A stretch of DNA of 64,000 bases, from positions 372,001-436,000 of the forward strand of contig NHZP01000019.1 of the NCBI GenBank assembly GCA_003313425.1, written 5' to 3'. Positions 47,048 to 60,179 of the stretch are shown here, one piece after another. Under the pieces are notes generated by a model, which was given only the letters and a program-made list of their open reading frames with translations, had not been told where the DNA came from and searched no databases. A program made the position numbers and the translations under genes. The DNA is from Pseudopyrenochaeta lycopersici. Lineage: Eukaryota; Ascomycota; Dothideomycetes; Pleosporales; Pseudopyrenochaetaceae. The stretch's first letter is position 1. Every line of letters begins with the position of its first letter.

Positions 47048-47527
47048 ATGGACCAAACAATCGCTGAGCAGGTCAAAGGCCAAATCTCAGGGGCGATTCA
47101 GAGCGGAAATGTTGGTGAATTTCAACGTCTAGTGAAGGAAAATCCAGAATGGCCTGATGCCGACGACAGGCTTGGGTACCCCCACGATCTTTCGATCAAC
47201 AGCGTACAAACTTTTCAAGCTTTCGTTGAGCGCTTCCCACAGACCAAGGATTGGGACTGCGGCCATGTGGGGAATCCTGTTGAAATCGCTGCCATAAGAG
47301 GCAATATCCCACTGCTAAAGTATCTTTTGGAGAATCTTGGACATAAAGCGAACGAGGGGCGAGTTTTCTATTCACCGGTAAGCCTGCCTTACTTCAAGCG
47401 TAAATTCCTTGAAATAATATTGTTTAAGATGCGATATTTTGTCAGAGAAAAGGCCGATAGAGCGGAAGTTATCAAAATCTTGAAAGAGCATGGCGCGACA
47501 CTCGAAGGTGAAGGTACTTGCTATTAG
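47048..47527 (+). CDS. small ankyrin-like protein
   Basis: ATG at 47048 opens a frame of 159 aa. A likely intron at 47378-47452 (GTAAGC donor, AAG acceptor, 75 nt, in frame and stop-free) would reduce it to 134 aa. The spliced form joins two halves of ankyrin-type sequence: AAIRGNIPLLKYLLENLGH before and ADRAEVIKILKEHGATLEG after, the latter a typical ankyrin end. No other domain, signal peptide or membrane segment. It could be a fragment of a larger ankyrin gene. Function unknown. Confidence 0.6.
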   Translation: MDQTIAEQVKGQISGAIQSGNVGEFQRLVKENPEWPDADDRLGYPHDLSINSVQTFQAFVERFPQTKDWDCGHVGNPVEIAAIRGNIPLLKYLLENLGHKANEGRVFYSPVSLPYFKRKFLEIILFKMRYFVREKADRAEVIKILKEHGATLEGEGTCY

Positions 47528-48177
47528 AGATCGCATAGACTGCGAAATGGCAAACTATGTTGGCATAAGGGAGGAGAACCCAACCCTCCGCGATGTTTAT
47601 GGTCAGTAGATAAATTAGAAAGGCCGAAAAGAATGGTCGAGCGAATCAGTAGCCTCGTCGGTTAGGCACAAGATAGAGAATACCTGCAACCTTTCGCAAG
47701 CATCCGTGCCATTTGGGCCTTTGTTCTTGACCCTAGCCAGCGCAGTACTTTATAAGAAGCAATTTTGTTTACTTGAGAGAAAAAGAGAATTTATTTTGTG
47801 CGGCTTCTGATTATGTTTGTGTTGTTATATCTTGAGTGTCTAGTTATATGAACTGTGCTCTGTTGGATGAGAAATTATATATGGAATTTCAAATACAGAC
47901 ATCAAAACTAGTGTGGAGATATCAGGCTAGTCACTACGAATACTTTGGTGTTACGAATTATCCGAATCAAAATTTCTTACTCAGTATGAGTTACTGGATA
48001 TGACCGGCGGAAAGAATATATACTAGATTCCCATTTTTTACACAACGGGCAGAAAATAAATGTGAAGTATAATTCTGATCTGGTGTTTGATGCTATATTG
48101 AATTTTAATGAGCAGCGTCTAGATATATACACTGTTAAAGAGCAAGATCTATACAATCTAATCATATGACAGCTAAT
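47528..48177. other. 3' intergenic region
   Basis: Convergent flanks of the ankyrin-like gene and the aminotransferase gene; AT-rich, with no gene seen. Confidence 0.5.
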
Positions 48178-49717
48178 CTAAGAAGGCATAGCCCTTACAG
48201 AAGCATCAATTGCTTCAGCAACATACTGGACGTTCTTCGTGTTCACTGCTCGTGGCCAACATTAGCATGTGATTACGTCACAGACAAAAAAGGGGTACCT
48301 ACGCCCAGCAACAGAGATGCGGCCCGACTTGAGGATGTAGACATGGCTGTTGGCCTGGATATGGGCGATTTGATCTGGCGTCAGCCCCGTGTACGAAAAC
48401 ATTCCGATCTAACGGTAGAACATGTTAGCGTGGACTTTCACTACAGAGATCACAGGTAGAGTGAGAGGAAGAATTGTCAGGTGTGACCACCTACCTGAGT
48501 GCGGATATGACTCCAGTCGCCCGGGGTGACACGGCGGGCCAATTCGGCTGCTAGTTCATCTCGCATGGATTGGATGCGGGAGCTCATGGCCTGGAGATCA
48601 GCGAGCCACTGCTGGAATAAAGTATCACTGTTGAGAATGGTTGCAGCGAGCTTACAGCCACGTGTAGGCGGTTGTGATATAGAACCACGTTGAAGGCGTG
48701 CCAAGTGACCTTTGGCTCTCTCCGCCGCGTCATCCGAGGCCGTAACGAGGTGAAAGGCTCCAGTCCGCTCACCATAGAGGCCCATGTTCTTGGAGAAGGA
48801 CTGAGCCACCGCCATCTCCATTGTGCCTCGCTCCAAGAAGTGGCGGATAGCCCATGCATCTTCTTCGAGGTTGCCAGTTGCGAATCCTTGACTAGCACGC
48901 GATCAGTAATGCCATTTGGTGGGACGTGCGTTCCAACTATTATAAAGGGAGGAAAAGGGGAGGCACCACCTACTATGCGCAGTCAAAGAAAGGGAACAAG
49001 CCTTTTGCCTCACAGACATCAGCAATGCGTTGCCATTGCTCTTTGGTAGGGTCGACACCAGTGGGATTGTGTGCACAGGCATGAAGGACAATCACATCGC
49101 CGGCCTCTCCTTGCGATTCCAGGGTGGCAATCATCTTACTGAAGTCCAAGGTCCTTTTCGCAGCGTTCCAGTATGGATAAAGCTTGGCCTCCACACCAGC
49201 CAGACCCCAGATATTCCGGTGGTTCACCCAGCTTGGGTCCGATAGCCAGACGCAGCGGGGCTTCAGTGACTCAGAAAGAAAGCGCGCCCCCAGGCTGTTG
49301 GCGCCAGTACCTGAGATGGTTTGCAGCGTCACCGTGCGGCTCTTCACGTCGGCGCTCAAATGCCCAAGGACGAGATTGCGTGCCGCAGTGTAGAAAGGGG
49401 CATAGCCCGCAATTGGGAGATACTCATACCGACCAGGGTCATCTTCTTCGTCGAGTATCTTCTCGGCCTGATAGGTTACAGTGATTCAGTGAAGGCATTC
49501 TGCAGAGCTCGAAGTACATTGAAAAGGTTGGACGTACTGCCTTGACAGCTGGGAGGACCCAGGGCTTGCAGCCATCATCACGGTAAAGCCCAGAGCCTAG
49601 AATGACTTTCTTTGCATGCTTGTCTTGCTGGAAGAGCTCTTTGAGAGCGTAATGGGGGTCCAGGGGCACCTGGCTGAGATGTTGAAAATGAGATTCAGGA
49701 ACCGTAATAGATCCCAT
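48178..49717 (-). CDS. aspartate aminotransferase-like PLP enzyme
   Basis: Class I aminotransferase, predicted 414 aa with no evident targeting peptide. Exons 49717-49538, 49467-48974, 48891-48495, 48408-48303 and 48245-48178 sum to 415 codons. Residue numbering nearly matches classical aspartate aminotransferase: HNPTG motif, FFDCAY with Asp222 and Tyr225, PLP Lys259 in SFSKNMGLYGERTG, Arg293 in QRGSISQPP (the distal-carboxylate arginine), and the substrate arginine in SGRISVAG near the end. It is divergently transcribed from the PEP-mutase-like gene 1.8 kb away. That pairing suggests transamination of phosphonopyruvate to or from phosphonoalanine (inference). An ordinary cytosolic aspartate aminotransferase remains possible. 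Confidence 0.92.
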
Positions 49718-51542
49718 TGTTGAGAAGATAAATGTGAATGTGAATCAGTAGTGATATAGAGAGAGTAAGGGATATTGACGAAGTGTCTCAGCTGCTGTCG
49801 ACGCGATCTTATATCGTATGTTGGCAGGTCGTCTGAGCACGGACAATAACGTCGTCCTCTTCCTTTGCAATACTCCCCCCGGAATTTTGGTGGGCTCTGA
49901 AGATCACCCAGATGAATCAAGAAAGGAGATAGTTTTCCGCTTCCCTTTCCCCTTCCCCGTGGTAAGCCGTCATAGTCTTGATCTGCAGCTTCGAAGGCAA
50001 GCCACTTTGTCAACCCATGCATGAATTGTGGAGATATTGCTACACTTGCAGGCATCAGTAATAGCGGTGCGCCTAGTCTATCTTGGTACTACAAATCAAC
50101 AGAAGACACACGACCAATTGCTCTATTTGGATTTTTCCTGGGCCTAGAGGGCGCTGAGACGGGCCAAGACGGCACGGCTGCGGAACGACGCGCAACCTCC
50201 CCTGCCATGCGGGTAAGCATCTACACCCGTTTCTTATTTCCACGACAATATAGCGGGGCAACTGCTGCGCAATTACTTGGAGATCTTGGTTTTGCATCTT
50301 GTTGAAGCTGCACAATCCTTGTTTTTTTTCCTATTACCACTACATCATTCAAGGCGTCCAGCGGCTCGAATTATTGGCATAGGCAACTGGACCCGACGTC
50401 CTTCTTCTTTCGACATAGAGGAAAGAAGACGTAACAACATTGACAGTTTGCACCATGATGTCCAGGTCATACTGAACGTGGCTTGAAGGATCAAATGACT
50501 CGGGACGTGAAGTGAACTGGTATCATGCGTAATTGACCAGTGCGGGTCCGCCCGTTGAAACTGTCTGGGGGTTCTTCACTCCGTGAATCTACGAAAGACA
50601 GTGACAACACCTGGGGTGGTGTTGTGTACTGTCACAATAACTTTCGAAGAAACTCCATCTACCCTCAATCTACTATCTTTTGAATGTTATGTAGATAAGA
50701 TGCAACTAAGTTTGAGGTGTATTGACAAAGTTCATCCGCATTGACTACTTCGGCCGGCAATCAGATTAGTTAACGAGAGATGGTGATGGTTCTAGATGTA
50801 TACCCCTGCGATATCGGATACTATATGCTTTGCAACATAGCCTGATCGTCGTCATTGCAAACTAGCATATTGACTGGGCGTACTATAGTATGTTTCTCGA
50901 GGCAAGGAAGTCCCGGTGCTCTCACGTACCACTGCAGCAATCCCACTATGTCTTACTAAAATATTACTTGGTGAAGCTGGTGCCGAGTCTAGAACTCCTG
51001 CAGGATCTTGTAGAATGTCTACTGTTTATCCCTATTCGCCGAAGGCTTTGCCGAAGTGTCGCCAATATCAACTTGGAATAGTTGTGCTGTGCGGGTGCGT
51101 ATGAAACGACTAGTATGCGTATGTCGTTATGCCTAAACCTTGGAGTTATCTCAATATCGTAGTGGACCATCAAATCCCATGCTTCGACGATCCAAATGGC
51201 CGTGTGATCAGTCAATTCCGGCAAATACAACTGCAGATTGCCAACTTCAAAATAGGTCAAAGGGCCGAAAGAACTGCAGAATCATCGTCATTGTGTCTTA
51301 GCCAAGCTCTGTAGCAGCTGTCCAAAGCATTGATCCCCTGGGAAGTTTGATCCCGTGGGAAAACGATGACAACTGTATACGCATCTTTCTGTCCCTCTTC
51401 CGGTATATAATGGTCGGCTTGAAGAAGTCCATTCACTGTGCTCTTCTTCGAAACTGGACAAGAAACAAGCGAACTCTTTCTACCCATCATTCTCTTTTAG
51501 CAGACATATACTCCAGTATAAGTCCATATTGCCCTTTTCAAA
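49718..51542. other. divergent intergenic region of the phosphonate-type pair
   Basis: 1.8 kb between two divergent starts. Open frames such as 50021-50305, 50277-50486 and 50964-51260 show no domain and no codon pattern that convinces me. It holds a strong hairpin at 50592-50646, reported separately. A TATATAAT-like stretch near 51404-51412 lies about 130 bp upstream of the mutase start. Confidence 0.5.
50592..50646. repeat. imperfect inverted repeat (hairpin)
   Basis: Nested arms CGAAAG...CTTTCG, CAGTGAC...and ACAACACC...GGTGTTGT surround a short G-rich loop. The inner 8-bp arm is perfect; the outer arm is interrupted by unpaired bases. It lies roughly midway between the two divergent genes and may be an operator, a small element or the footprint of one. 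Confidence 0.45.
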
Positions 51543-52697
51543 ATGCCTGTAACTATTCGATCGCTGCTTGCGCAGAATTCCAATGAGATCCGTCTCCTGG
51601 AAGCGCACGATAACGTCTCGACGGAGCTGATCAGAGGCACTGTCAATGACAATGGCAAGGGGTTTGATGGCGCGTGGATTAGCGGGCTCACCCAGACTAC
51701 CTATCTCGGGATTCCTGACACCGAGATAATATCGCCGCTGAAACGCGCTACCATGTTGACATTCAACAGTGACGGTGTGCGAAAGGGCGGTCGGCCACTG
51801 TGTGCCGCCTTCGATGCAGACAGTGGGGGTGACTTGGCTGATATTCCAACACTGGTCTCGGTGCTGGCCCTCCACGGCGTCTCGATGGTCATCATCGAGG
51901 ACAAGGCCCTATCAGCGCCGGGTCAAAAGGTCAACTCACTGCTAGCGACCTCGGATGCTCAGGGCCAAGCTGACCTGCACGCCTTCGCTAAGGTCCTTCG
52001 GACCTTTAGAGTGTCTGCAGCTGACACCGAACTGATGGTCACGGCACGAATCGAAAGCTTTACCTCGCGTGTGGTTCGTCTGGATGCAGCCGAGGAGCGA
52101 CAGTCAGTGGCAAACGCGCTGAGGGATGCCCTTGAGCGCGCTGCGCTCTATACCCAAGCTGGCGCCGACGCCATCATGATTCACAGCAAGAGTAAGCGGC
52201 CCGACGAAGTACTGGCGTTTCTCGAAGGCTTCCGCGCCCGGGACGCTACCACCCCGCTCGTGGTCGTACCTACTGCATACGCAAGCACACCAAGGGAGGT
52301 GCTGCGCCAAGCTGGGGCCAACATCTTCATTTACGCCAACCACCTGATGCGCGCCAAGATTCAGGCCGTGGGTCGCGTCTCAGACAGCTTGCTAGCCGTG
52401 AAGGAGGGCCTCTTTGCTCAGGACAGCGATGGTGAAGATCTACGGGCGGCTGCTGCGGCACGAAATTTTGGCTGTCTTCTGCGCAAGCTAGCGGAACGGG
52501 ACGATGCGGGTGTTGAGGTGGAGGAAGATGCCATATTGTATCGCCGCATGATGTCGAAGGTGGCGGCCGAGACTATGGGGACGGTTGTCAAAAGGCTCGC
52601 CCACGGTGAACTCTGCGGCTGCGAGGCTGATGATCTCATAATCCCCGTGAAGGATCTTTTGAATATCAATGCCCGTCAGGTCTCTCAGATTTCGTAG
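51543..52697 (+). CDS. phosphoenolpyruvate mutase-like enzyme (PEPM/isocitrate lyase superfamily)
   Basis: Intronless gene, 384 aa, with a TIM-barrel fold expected. Substrate motif GFDGAWISGL at about 40-49 (Trp45, Ser47, Gly48, Leu49) matches the W-x-S-G-L of PEP mutases. Metal-binding DADSGG is at 91-96, EDK at 119-121, NS at 131-132, TARIES at 167-172, DALERAALYTQAGADAIMIH at 195-214, and VVVPTAY followed by IYANHLMR (263-270) towards the barrel end. These segments distinguish PEP mutase and phosphonopyruvate hydrolase from 2-methylisocitrate lyase, which has a KKCGH loop. The EDK-to-NS spacing is 9 residues instead of the usual 5. A C-terminal tail of about 80 aa ends VKDLLNINARQVSQIS. 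Reaction: PEP to phosphonopyruvate, the entry to phosphonates; hydrolysis of phosphonopyruvate is the main alternative. Confidence 0.82.
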   Translation: MPVTIRSLLAQNSNEIRLLEAHDNVSTELIRGTVNDNGKGFDGAWISGLTQTTYLGIPDTEIISPLKRATMLTFNSDGVRKGGRPLCAAFDADSGGDLADIPTLVSVLALHGVSMVIIEDKALSAPGQKVNSLLATSDAQGQADLHAFAKVLRTFRVSAADTELMVTARIESFTSRVVRLDAAEERQSVANALRDALERAALYTQAGADAIMIHSKSKRPDEVLAFLEGFRARDATTPLVVVPTAYASTPREVLRQAGANIFIYANHLMRAKIQAVGRVSDSLLAVKEGLFAQDSDGEDLRAAAAARNFGCLLRKLAERDDAGVEVEEDAILYRRMMSKVAAETMGTVVKRLAHGELCGCEADDLIIPVKDLLNINARQVSQIS

Positions 52698-53457
52698 ATT
52701 CATAGTTATGTAGCCGGAATTCTGTGCCCTGTTTCATGCTAAACGTCTTGTTCGATATCGCAGTGACTTGGAATTGATACAATTCAATGTGACAAATAAC
52801 GTTAAGACTTATGCTTGCTTAGGTGTGCGTCTTTTTGGCGTTCATACTTTACGTCCTGCTCTATTGCTCAAGAGACCCAGTCATCCCAGCTTTGACCCGA
52901 GAGCACTTCAGCGGATCTGAAAATATTTCTGAACTGATTTGGTTAGCATAATAATATCGGTGATAAACGATAGCCGGGCGTTTGCTTACCCAAGAGTTAA
53001 GTCGTTGAAATTGAGAGTGGATCTTGAAGTGGACTGTAAGTGCTGTGGAGGTGTAGGATTGGAAGAACTGTCTTTACATGATACGCTAAACCCAGATGAG
53101 ATGTAAACACAACTGCGACCCCCATGCGGGGTCATAAGCAATCGGCAGTGGCCAATTGAGTTGCCAAGTATACATCCAGTGCCAACGATGGCTCTTTCTA
53201 ACATGAGTGGCGGTCATGGGAAGGCAAGGATTGTCCTTCGGAGCTTGCTACCAGATTTGGTAGGAAGTCGTGTGACAGCGCGCCATCCGCGACCGCAAAC
53301 CATGGTACGTGCTTTTGTGTATATGCCTGAGGGTAGAGGCAAGGACGGCACATGGCGTCTTGGGGGAGACAGGCGAGGATACGCGAAGACAGGTAGCCTA
53401 CGGCGGACGATTACAGGGTGTAGTGCAATAGCCTTTTTCCGAGCCGAGGAAAACTAA
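52698..53457. other. flank between mutase gene and AT-rich block
   Basis: Normal base composition, no gene recognised. The 98-aa frame at 53161-53457 has no motif and ends exactly where the composition drops to AT-rich, so it is probably fortuitous. Confidence 0.45.
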
Positions 53458-56400
53458 AACCTCTAAAATAACTAACATTAATTATCGTATAAGTATAAAT
53501 TATAGTATAAAAATAAATAATAACTATAATAATATATAAAAAGTATAAAGTATAGAGTTAGGTTTAATTTTCTCTAGTTCTATTAAAATCTATAGCGTAT
53601 AAGGGTCTTACTTATATAAGTTAAGATTACCTTATAATAAGTAGTAAAGTACTTAACTCTTCTTCTTCTATCTTATCTTTTTATACTTTAATAGTATTTA
53701 ATATATATATATTAAGTAATAACCTCTTAAGAGAAGAATTATTAACTATATATATAGCTAGTAAAGAGATATAGATTAATCTTAACTTTTTTTAGCTTAA
53801 GCTAATTACTTAATTTTATAAGAGAAAAAGTTATAGAAACCTTATATAATAGTTATATAAAAAGTATAAAGTTAAAATTAGCCTTTATACGCTTAAGTTA
53901 TAGTTTAAGAAGTAAGAGATATCTAAGAAACTAAGTTTTAAAGAAAAAAAAGATATCTAGCGCTATATTAAGGTCCTTTACTTCTAGGTTAAGTTAGATA
54001 ATAAAGATATACTTATTAAGTTAAGAAAGTAAGAGTTTTATATTAGACCTTATACCTTTATATAACTTTAATTTAAGCTAGAACTTTATTATAAGATTTA
54101 TAATCCTAAAAAACTCTAATTAGCTAAGCTTATTATATAATAACTTATTAAGAGAGCTTCTAGTTAAGAGTAATTAATAGATATAGTAAGTAGTATCTCT
54201 ATCTCTATTACTATTAGATAGAGATAAATATTATAAGAGATTATATATTCTAAGCTTATTATATAATAAACTTAGTTAGGATTAAGAGAAGAGAGAGAGA
54301 TCTATAAAGAAAAAGAGGTAAGAATATTATATAAAGACTAAACTATATTTAGTTAGTTAATAAATATAAGAAGTTAAAGTTATATAGTTTTAAGATATAT
54401 ACTTATATTAATATGTACGCTAGATATATAATATAGGCATTTATTAGTATTTTAGCTAGTATAGTAGTAAGCGTTAGACAGTAATATCTTAGTACTATAT
54501 AACAGGCAGGTGTAGTACCTTAGTTTATTTAATTAGACTATAGAAGAGAAACTAAGTAATTACTATACGCCTAATTCTACCTCTTATAAAAAGCTTAGCT
54601 AGGAATTTAGTTCTAAAATTACTATATATATAGTATAAGTACTATAAACTAAAGGATTAAGTTATAGTAGTAGTAACTCTTAAAGAGCTTACTTTTTAGG
54701 TAGAGAGTTTATATATATATAACTTTATAAGTATTAAACTAATATTTTATAGACTTATTTTAAGTAGCTTAAGTAAGATAGCCTTTTTTCTACGCACTAT
54801 ATAGCTAATTAGATTATATTATATATAGTCTATTTCCCTATTCTCTAAGAGGAGATATACTTATACGTTAATATATAGAATTCTTATAGGATTAGGTAGT
54901 AAGTAAACTAGCTAAACGCTATTATTAGATAACTATATATACTTTACTATAACCCTCTAAAGCCTACTAGAGATTATAGTATATTATATAACTAAGAAAT
55001 ACTAAAAAATCTTAAAAGCTACCTCTTATTATAGGATATAATAGCATATCTTCTAGAAGAGATAATAGCTTAGTATATAAGTAAGCTAGCAGAAATTAGA
55101 TTTTAATCTATATAAGGTAAAAATACAGATATTTAAGAACTAAGAAGAGCTATTTAAGGATATATATCTTTAGCTAAGGCAGCTAGTAATTAACTATATT
55201 AGACGAGGTAGCTAGCTTAAACTTAGTCTACTACTACATCTAATAGGAACTTAAGACTAAGAGGTAAGTTTTATATAATAAGAAATAATATATATACTAA
55301 GAGATCTAGCCTCTTCTACGCAAAGCTTATATTATACGCGAGGTTAATTTAGATATAGACTTTCCTATAAATAGTTAGTAATTAATAAAATAGTAGTATA
55401 TAACTATAAGCTGTATAAGCTATAGGATCTAGATATAGTAAAGAGAAAAAGGTTATATAATAGATAAAAGGTATATTACACCTTCTCTTATACCCTCTCT
55501 TATACTCTTTCTTATACTTTTCCTTATAGTTTATTATAAGCTATTAATCTTATACTATTTAAAGGAACTTATTAAGTAAATAGTTTATTCTACTATAGAG
55601 CTGTATAACCTAGAGAGTTCTATTAAGGGTGTAGTACTAAGAGAAACCTAGCTATTAAATAAGAGTAATATACTACTATATAATAACCTTATAATATTAC
55701 TTAAGGTTAGAGTAGTAGTACTATATAAGCTAGATCTTTTCTAAGCTTATAAGATAAAGTTATTAGGTTAGATAATAATAAACTAATACTAAAAGTAAAG
55801 AAAGGATTATTTATCTTATTAGCTTCTATCTAGATACTATAGTAATCTACTAAATCTTAGTATACCTACGCTTATATAGCTATTAATAGCGCCTACTAGT
55901 AATTACTATAAAGCTATAGTATAATAGTTAAGAAGATATTTCTTAAAGTTTAGCTATAGTATATATACTACTTATCTAGAGATATATATAGTATATATAG
56001 CTACTAGTTTATTATAAATAAGTCTTAAATATTTTATACGTAATATTAGTATATTTTAAGCTTTTACTAATTACTTTAGATCTTTTATCTCTTACGCTTA
56101 CTAATAATAATATTAAAGGGGTAGATAACTTTCTTAATAACTATATCTTAAATAATATAGATATAGAGTAGAAGAAGTTATATAATAAACTACTATAGTA
56201 CCTTATAACTTAAGTTAATACTAAAACTAGTCTAGTAAAGCTCTTAGCTTCTATAAAAAGAAGCTATATAATATATTAGCTTATTAAATTAGCTTTATTT
56301 CTCTAATTAGGTAAGAGTATAATTTAAGTTTATATCTGTTTTAAAGATACTATATATAAGCCTTAGCCTAAGTCTCTTACTCCTATTATACTTTCTCTAC

Positions 56401-56908
56401 TTCTATATTATATAAAGAAGCTAAAAAGAAAACTCTTATTTATTAAGGAAGAGAAGACTAAGGTTTCTACTAGAAAGAGTACTATATATATATATATACT
56501 ATCTTCTAATACTTAAGTAAAGAATAAAGTAAATAATAAACTTTATTAGCTAAAAAAGAGAATAGTACTATTATATAATAGCTAAAAGAGAGATATTTTA
56601 TAAGTATCTATACTATAAGATTCTAAAATACTTCTAAATATAAGAGAGAATATAAGCTAAATATAAATACTTTTATATAAGAAGAGAGCACTCTTATATA
56701 ATAATAATACTCTCTTTAAGGAAGATAGTTTATCTAATATTCTTTTTCTAGGAACTAAAAGTATTTTATATAATAATTTACTATATAATCTTTATAGTAA
56801 ATATAGATAGAAAGGCTAAGTATAATTTTTTTTTACTCTTATTACTATTATATAAGCCTTTTTTATATATTTCTTTACTCTAAACGTAACTTTCTTTATT
56901 ATATAACT
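53458..56908. repeat. RIP-saturated AT-rich block
   Basis: About 3.4 kb made almost only of A and T with TA steps everywhere and no open frame of any length. The boundary with normal sequence at 53458 is sharp. This is what heavily RIP-mutated transposon DNA looks like; no element type can be read. Confidence 0.75.
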
Positions 56909-58152
56909 GTTACGACCAAAGAATGTACCGAGGGACAGCCACCTTAAGAAGCCCCGCGACCTAGTACGTGCGCCCAGACATAAGGCTGTACCTAAGAAAA
57001 CACGTGACTCGTCACGAGTCTTACAGTCTTAGGAATCTCACACACTAATATATAATCTTAGTATAAGACTTAATAAGAATAGCATAGTCTTATAAGACCC
57101 TTTATGTATATAGATTACTGTAATAAACCCTTATAGCTTATTATGTTTAACTTAATATTATACTCTATAGTATAGTAATAGTAATACTAATTATTCTTAA
57201 CCCTTAGTACTCTTTATAGAAGCACCCTCTTACTATATTAGTATTAAACCCCCTTCTATCTAGTCCCTTACTCTATCCTAGAGAACTAACCTTATAATCT
57301 TATTAGTTATCCTTACTAATAGCTTTTAAGATTCTTTACACTTTAAACACCCTTAAGATAAGTAATACTAAGATAGAAACTACTAACTATTATACTATAA
57401 GGCTAGGTAACGCTGTCGCTAAACTAGACCTCTTCTATAGAGATTAGTTTAAGCTTGAAGACTAGCTACTCTAGTTCAACCTGTTCTTTAAGTTCAACGC
57501 GACTACTATAGACAACGACGACTAAGCAGTACTTATAATAAGCTACATAAGGGGCGAAGCTGCTAAATAGGTAAAGCTTTACCTAGTTAAGTACTTAGCT
57601 AAAGGAACTAAACTAGAAGAGCTTATTAAAATATTTAAAGACACAGGAGAATTTAAGACACGTATGTAACAAGCATTTAGATTACTAAACGAGACTACTA
57701 TTACAGAACGTAAAATCTAGAACATGCGACAAACCTAGTCTGCAGCCAATTATACTAACAAGTTCCTAGGGTACGCTAGACAAACTAACTAGAATAATAA
57801 CACCCTAAAAACTATATATAAATAAGGCCTAAAAGCAGACGTTTAAACTAAACTAATGCGCTCTAGTATAAGCATTACTACGCTAGACAACCTAATTAAT
57901 AAAACTATCTAACTAGATATAGAGCTCTACGAGCTCTATGTATGACTTAGAAGACAACTACTAGGATAAATAAAAGAAGATAAGAAACCCTAGAAGGATT
58001 ATTATAATAAACTAAATAATAGTTACCTACAATACTAGTATTAGCTATAAGGAGTGCCTAGACAGTATATATTAGAGGGCCCTAAGGCAATGCATCTAGA
58101 TAATCTTAATAAGGAGAAGTTAGGTAAGGGCGGGAAGAAAAAAGAAATAACT

Positions 58153-58194
58153 TACTTTAACTATAATAAGAAAGGCTATATAGCTAAAGACTAT
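58153..58194 (+). pseudogene. gag zinc-knuckle relic with all four ligands turned to Tyr
   Basis: Fourteen codons have the C-x2-C-x4-H-x4-C spacing, but each of the four ligand codons is TAC or TAT. Cys (TGC/TGT) to Tyr is a G-to-A change and His (CAC/CAT) to Tyr a C-to-T change, both RIP-type. The spacer residues (FN, NKKG, IAKD) are typical of gag zinc knuckles. Confidence 0.8.
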
Positions 58195-60179
58195 AAAAGT
58201 AAGAATAAAGTAACCCCTTAGATTAATATAATAGTAGTAAAAGAAAAATATAGCAATAATAAAACATAGGAAGTTGTTATAACTTAAGAAGAAGAGGCCT
58301 AAGATACAGAGTTATTATAGCTACCTCTCTAGGAACCTACTAGGAAAGGGATTCTAGGAACCTAGTATAGTAATAAGGAAGAAAAGGGTAACAGCTCCCT
58401 ATCTCTAGTCTATAAAGATACTAAAGAAAACCTTAATAATACTATAGTACTCTTAACTAAGGATTAGAAAAGGGAAAACTTCTAGAACTAATATTAACTA
58501 GGAACCCTAAGGCTAATAACGCCTACAGAGGCAGAAAAAGATGTTATAGAACTTAACTACTAACTATACGCGTAACACATGTACGAAGTATAATATATTA
58601 ACGCGTTAACCTTAGAAGAATAGGAAGCAGCTATAAAATAAAGAATAAGTACAGTTATCCTAGCTAAATAAGCGATATAAGATATATTACAGGAACACTA
58701 CTATTACCCTAAATATTATATAAAGGTAATATAGGAATAGGTAGAGAAAGCTAAAGAAGTATAGTAACCTGTAAGCGTTAGGGACGCACTATAGAAACTT
58801 TAATAAGCTAGATAAATATAGGTACTAGAACCCCTAGTAGTTAAGACCCCTAAATATATATTATAATACTAAATAATACTACTACTAACATAAGAAGACG
58901 CTTTCTATATACTAAGTACTAAGAACCTAGTATAATAAGGGTATCTTTAAGTTAACTCTTATAGCGAAATTATGCTTACAGACAGTAAGAAGTAAAATAT
59001 TTATACGCAGCTTAAATAATAAATATATTAGGAGGATAATAAAGAGAACGTTAACCCTCTCTAGTATCTTACAGAAGAAAAAGCCTAAGAAATGTATAAG
59101 CACGCTAAGGCAGCTTAAACCCTACATACTATGCGTAAAGGACTATAGAAACTAGTACTAGACTACTTAATAGATCCACGTAATAAGCAACACAGTGTCG
59201 TCTATTAGTCCTTTTATACCATAAACCTGTACGCGATCTATTATTTAAGTAAAATAGAATAAGGATATTTCCCTTACTTATTTTACTAATACAAATACTA
59301 ATAGTATAATTATCTTAAAGTTAAATGTAATAACTACCTATAGGATAAGAGGACTATCCTCTACTTCCTAGGAAATAACAACCCTACAGCTACTATAGTA
59401 ATGCAGCTAGTCTTTAATAGAAAATATAATTAGTAGTAATAGCAAACGTGCCTTAACTTAGATTACCTTAAGCATAAAAACATTAAGACACTAAATAGGT
59501 ATTAGGAGGAGCCTTTTTTAGGGTCACGCCTACTAATAGGTAAAAACTACGAACCTTATACGCAACAGGCATATAGGGACTCCTTAAGCTAAATATTAAG
59601 CTTAACAGAAGCTGGATAAAAGCACTAGTAGATTCTAGAGTATAATAAAGCTATATTTCTGCGCGAGCAATAGAATAAGCTAGTCTTATCCTATCATTAA
59701 AATTAGTACTATATCCATTAACAGTAGCTAATAGATAACTAATACTATCAGAGTCCGTAATTACATACGAAGTACAGAGCGTGCAACTTATTATCTAGAA
59801 CTATAAGGAAACAATTAACCTAGACGTCTTTAGACTATTATAATATAATATAATACTAGGACTCCTATAGTTAAGAGAACATAGTCTAGATATAGATTAG
59901 AAAAGGAAAAAGTTCTTGTTTAAATACTGTAGAACAGACGCAACTACAAGTAAGCCTACGCTGCGGCCGAGTGCCTAGGTAGATAAGAAGATAATAATTA
60001 GGATCCTTACTTTAAACAAGGACAGCCTCAAGACACAAGGGTCTAACTCAGCAGGTACTAATAGGAGGCCCTTAGACTAATAAGCTAGAGTTAAAGAGTA
60101 AAGCGTAACTCTAGTAATCCCTAATAAGTATAAAGAATATAAGTTACTCTTTTAGGAAGAGATAACTATAAAAGCATTA